Origin: Gemmatimonadota bacterium
Lineage (GTDB): Bacteria; Gemmatimonadota; Gemmatimonadetes; Gemmatimonadales; GWC2-71-9
Assembly: GCA_003221005.1 (NCBI GenBank)
Contig: QHTZ01000070.1
Location: 1-61,919, forward strand
Length of the DNA: 61,919 nt
Direction: 5' to 3'
In this document: positions 61,505-61,919 of the stretch, piece by piece
Position numbering within the stretch: position 1 is the stretch's first letter
Layout: each line of letters opens with the position of its first letter
Notes under the pieces: model-generated
What the model was told of the DNA's origin: nothing
Databases searched by the model: none
Seen by the model: only the letters and a program-made list of their open reading frames with translations
Translations under genes and position numbers: made by a program

Positions 61505-61919
61505 TCAGCCCTGGATGAGGATCAGGAACCTCGAGCCGGTCCAGAACCGATCCGGGTTCGCGATCTTGAGGCTGCCGCTGACGTGACCACCGTCGTCCGG
61601 CGGCGTCGCGAGGCCTTCCAGGTCCTGCCGCGATGCGATGCGGTAGGACTTGTCGCTCCCAGGAAGCGGGATCTCCGTCACCACGCGCTTGTTGATCGGC
61701 GTGAAGTCGTGCGGATCGAGCCGGCGCGCCGGGACCAGGATCTGCCCCAGCTTGGCAAAGATGAGCGGGAAGCGGCTGCCGCCCTCCTGCACCACGATCC
61801 CGCGGTGCATCAACTCGTCCCGCGTGCCGATGACGTAGTACACCGTGTTGTTCACTTCCTTGAGCTGGTTCACGGTGTCCGTCAGGGCCACGTTCGTCGC
61901 GGTCAACTGGTTGATCTGG
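61505..61919 (-). CDS. coiled-coil protein of unknown function (5' partial)
   Basis: At least 138 aa, open to the window edge. The visible N-terminal part (QINQLTATNVALTDTVNQLK) has the heptad spacing of a coiled coil. The rest (VYYVIGTRDELMHRGIV, DFTPINKRVVTEIPLP) looks like a compact beta-rich domain found in proteins of unknown function in Gemmatimonadota and Bacteroidota. No catalytic motif is evident. The start is beyond the window. Confidence 0.6.
   Translation of the reverse strand, partial: QINQLTATNVALTDTVNQLKEVNNTVYYVIGTRDELMHRGIVVQEGGSRFPLIFAKLGQILVPARRLDPHDFTPINKRVVTEIPLPGSDKSYRIASRQDLEGLATPPDDGGHVSGSLKIANPDRFWTGSRFLILIQG

Overview
The window reads as chromosomal DNA of a high-GC, diderm, heterotrophic bacterium. 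The best guess is a member of the Gemmatimonadota: it has a large Ser/Thr kinase with the N-terminal layout common in that phylum, a secreted Asp-box propeller protein, a carboxypeptidase-regulatory TonB receptor and outer-membrane barrels. This assignment is inference from gene content, since no marker gene was searched. Genes are densely packed, with many 1-4 nt stop/start overlaps (ATGA, GTGA, TGATG). No rRNA, tRNA, CRISPR array or insertion sequence was recognised.

Layout. 1-4530: amidohydrolase (cut by the window edge), HAD phosphatase, aldo/keto reductase, secreted subtilase. 4565-6396: queuosine/7-deazaguanine genes queE-queC and divergent queF. 6453-7415: duplicated membrane protein. 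7592-15364: nitrogen block with amt-glnK, a cation/proton antiporter, two glutamine synthetases of different regulatory type and an outer-membrane barrel. 15606-17273: an Ile/Val-type leader frame followed by a 5'-truncated citramalate synthase. 17277-21815: sulfate assimilation operon (APS reductase, siroheme synthase, sulfite reductase with a frameshift) behind a Cys-rich leader peptide and attenuator. 21875-29105: complete aspartate-to-diaminopimelate operon (aspartokinase fused to dapE, dapB, dapA, dapD, aminotransferase, asd). 29171-36388: signalling block (Ser/Thr kinase, response regulator, hybrid histidine kinase, XRE regulator). 36389-39885: infA, proline dehydrogenase, small accessory genes, proC. 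39869-44633: thrB-thrA-thrC. 44771-52856: leucine/valine operon leuA-ilvB-ilvN-ilvC-leuC-leuD-leuB behind a Leu-rich leader peptide and attenuator. 52878-61919: ilvD with a selenium-binding-type protein, an Asp-box secreted protein, a small Cys/His protein, a TonB receptor and an incomplete coiled-coil protein.

Functionally, most of the window is amino-acid assimilation and synthesis. Ammonium enters through Amt/PII and glutamine synthetase, sulfate is reduced to sulfide, aspartate is split into lysine/DAP and threonine branches by two differently fused aspartokinases, and the branched-chain pathway is almost complete. The most striking signals are regulatory. Two operons carry leader peptides loaded with codons for the pathway's end product (Cys, Leu), and each has a mutually exclusive terminator/antiterminator. 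Other notable items are a palindromic repeat that supplies gene ends, a TGCA-N5-TGCA motif around nitrogen genes, and a 28-nt duplication of the asd 3' end beyond the kinase/regulator pair.
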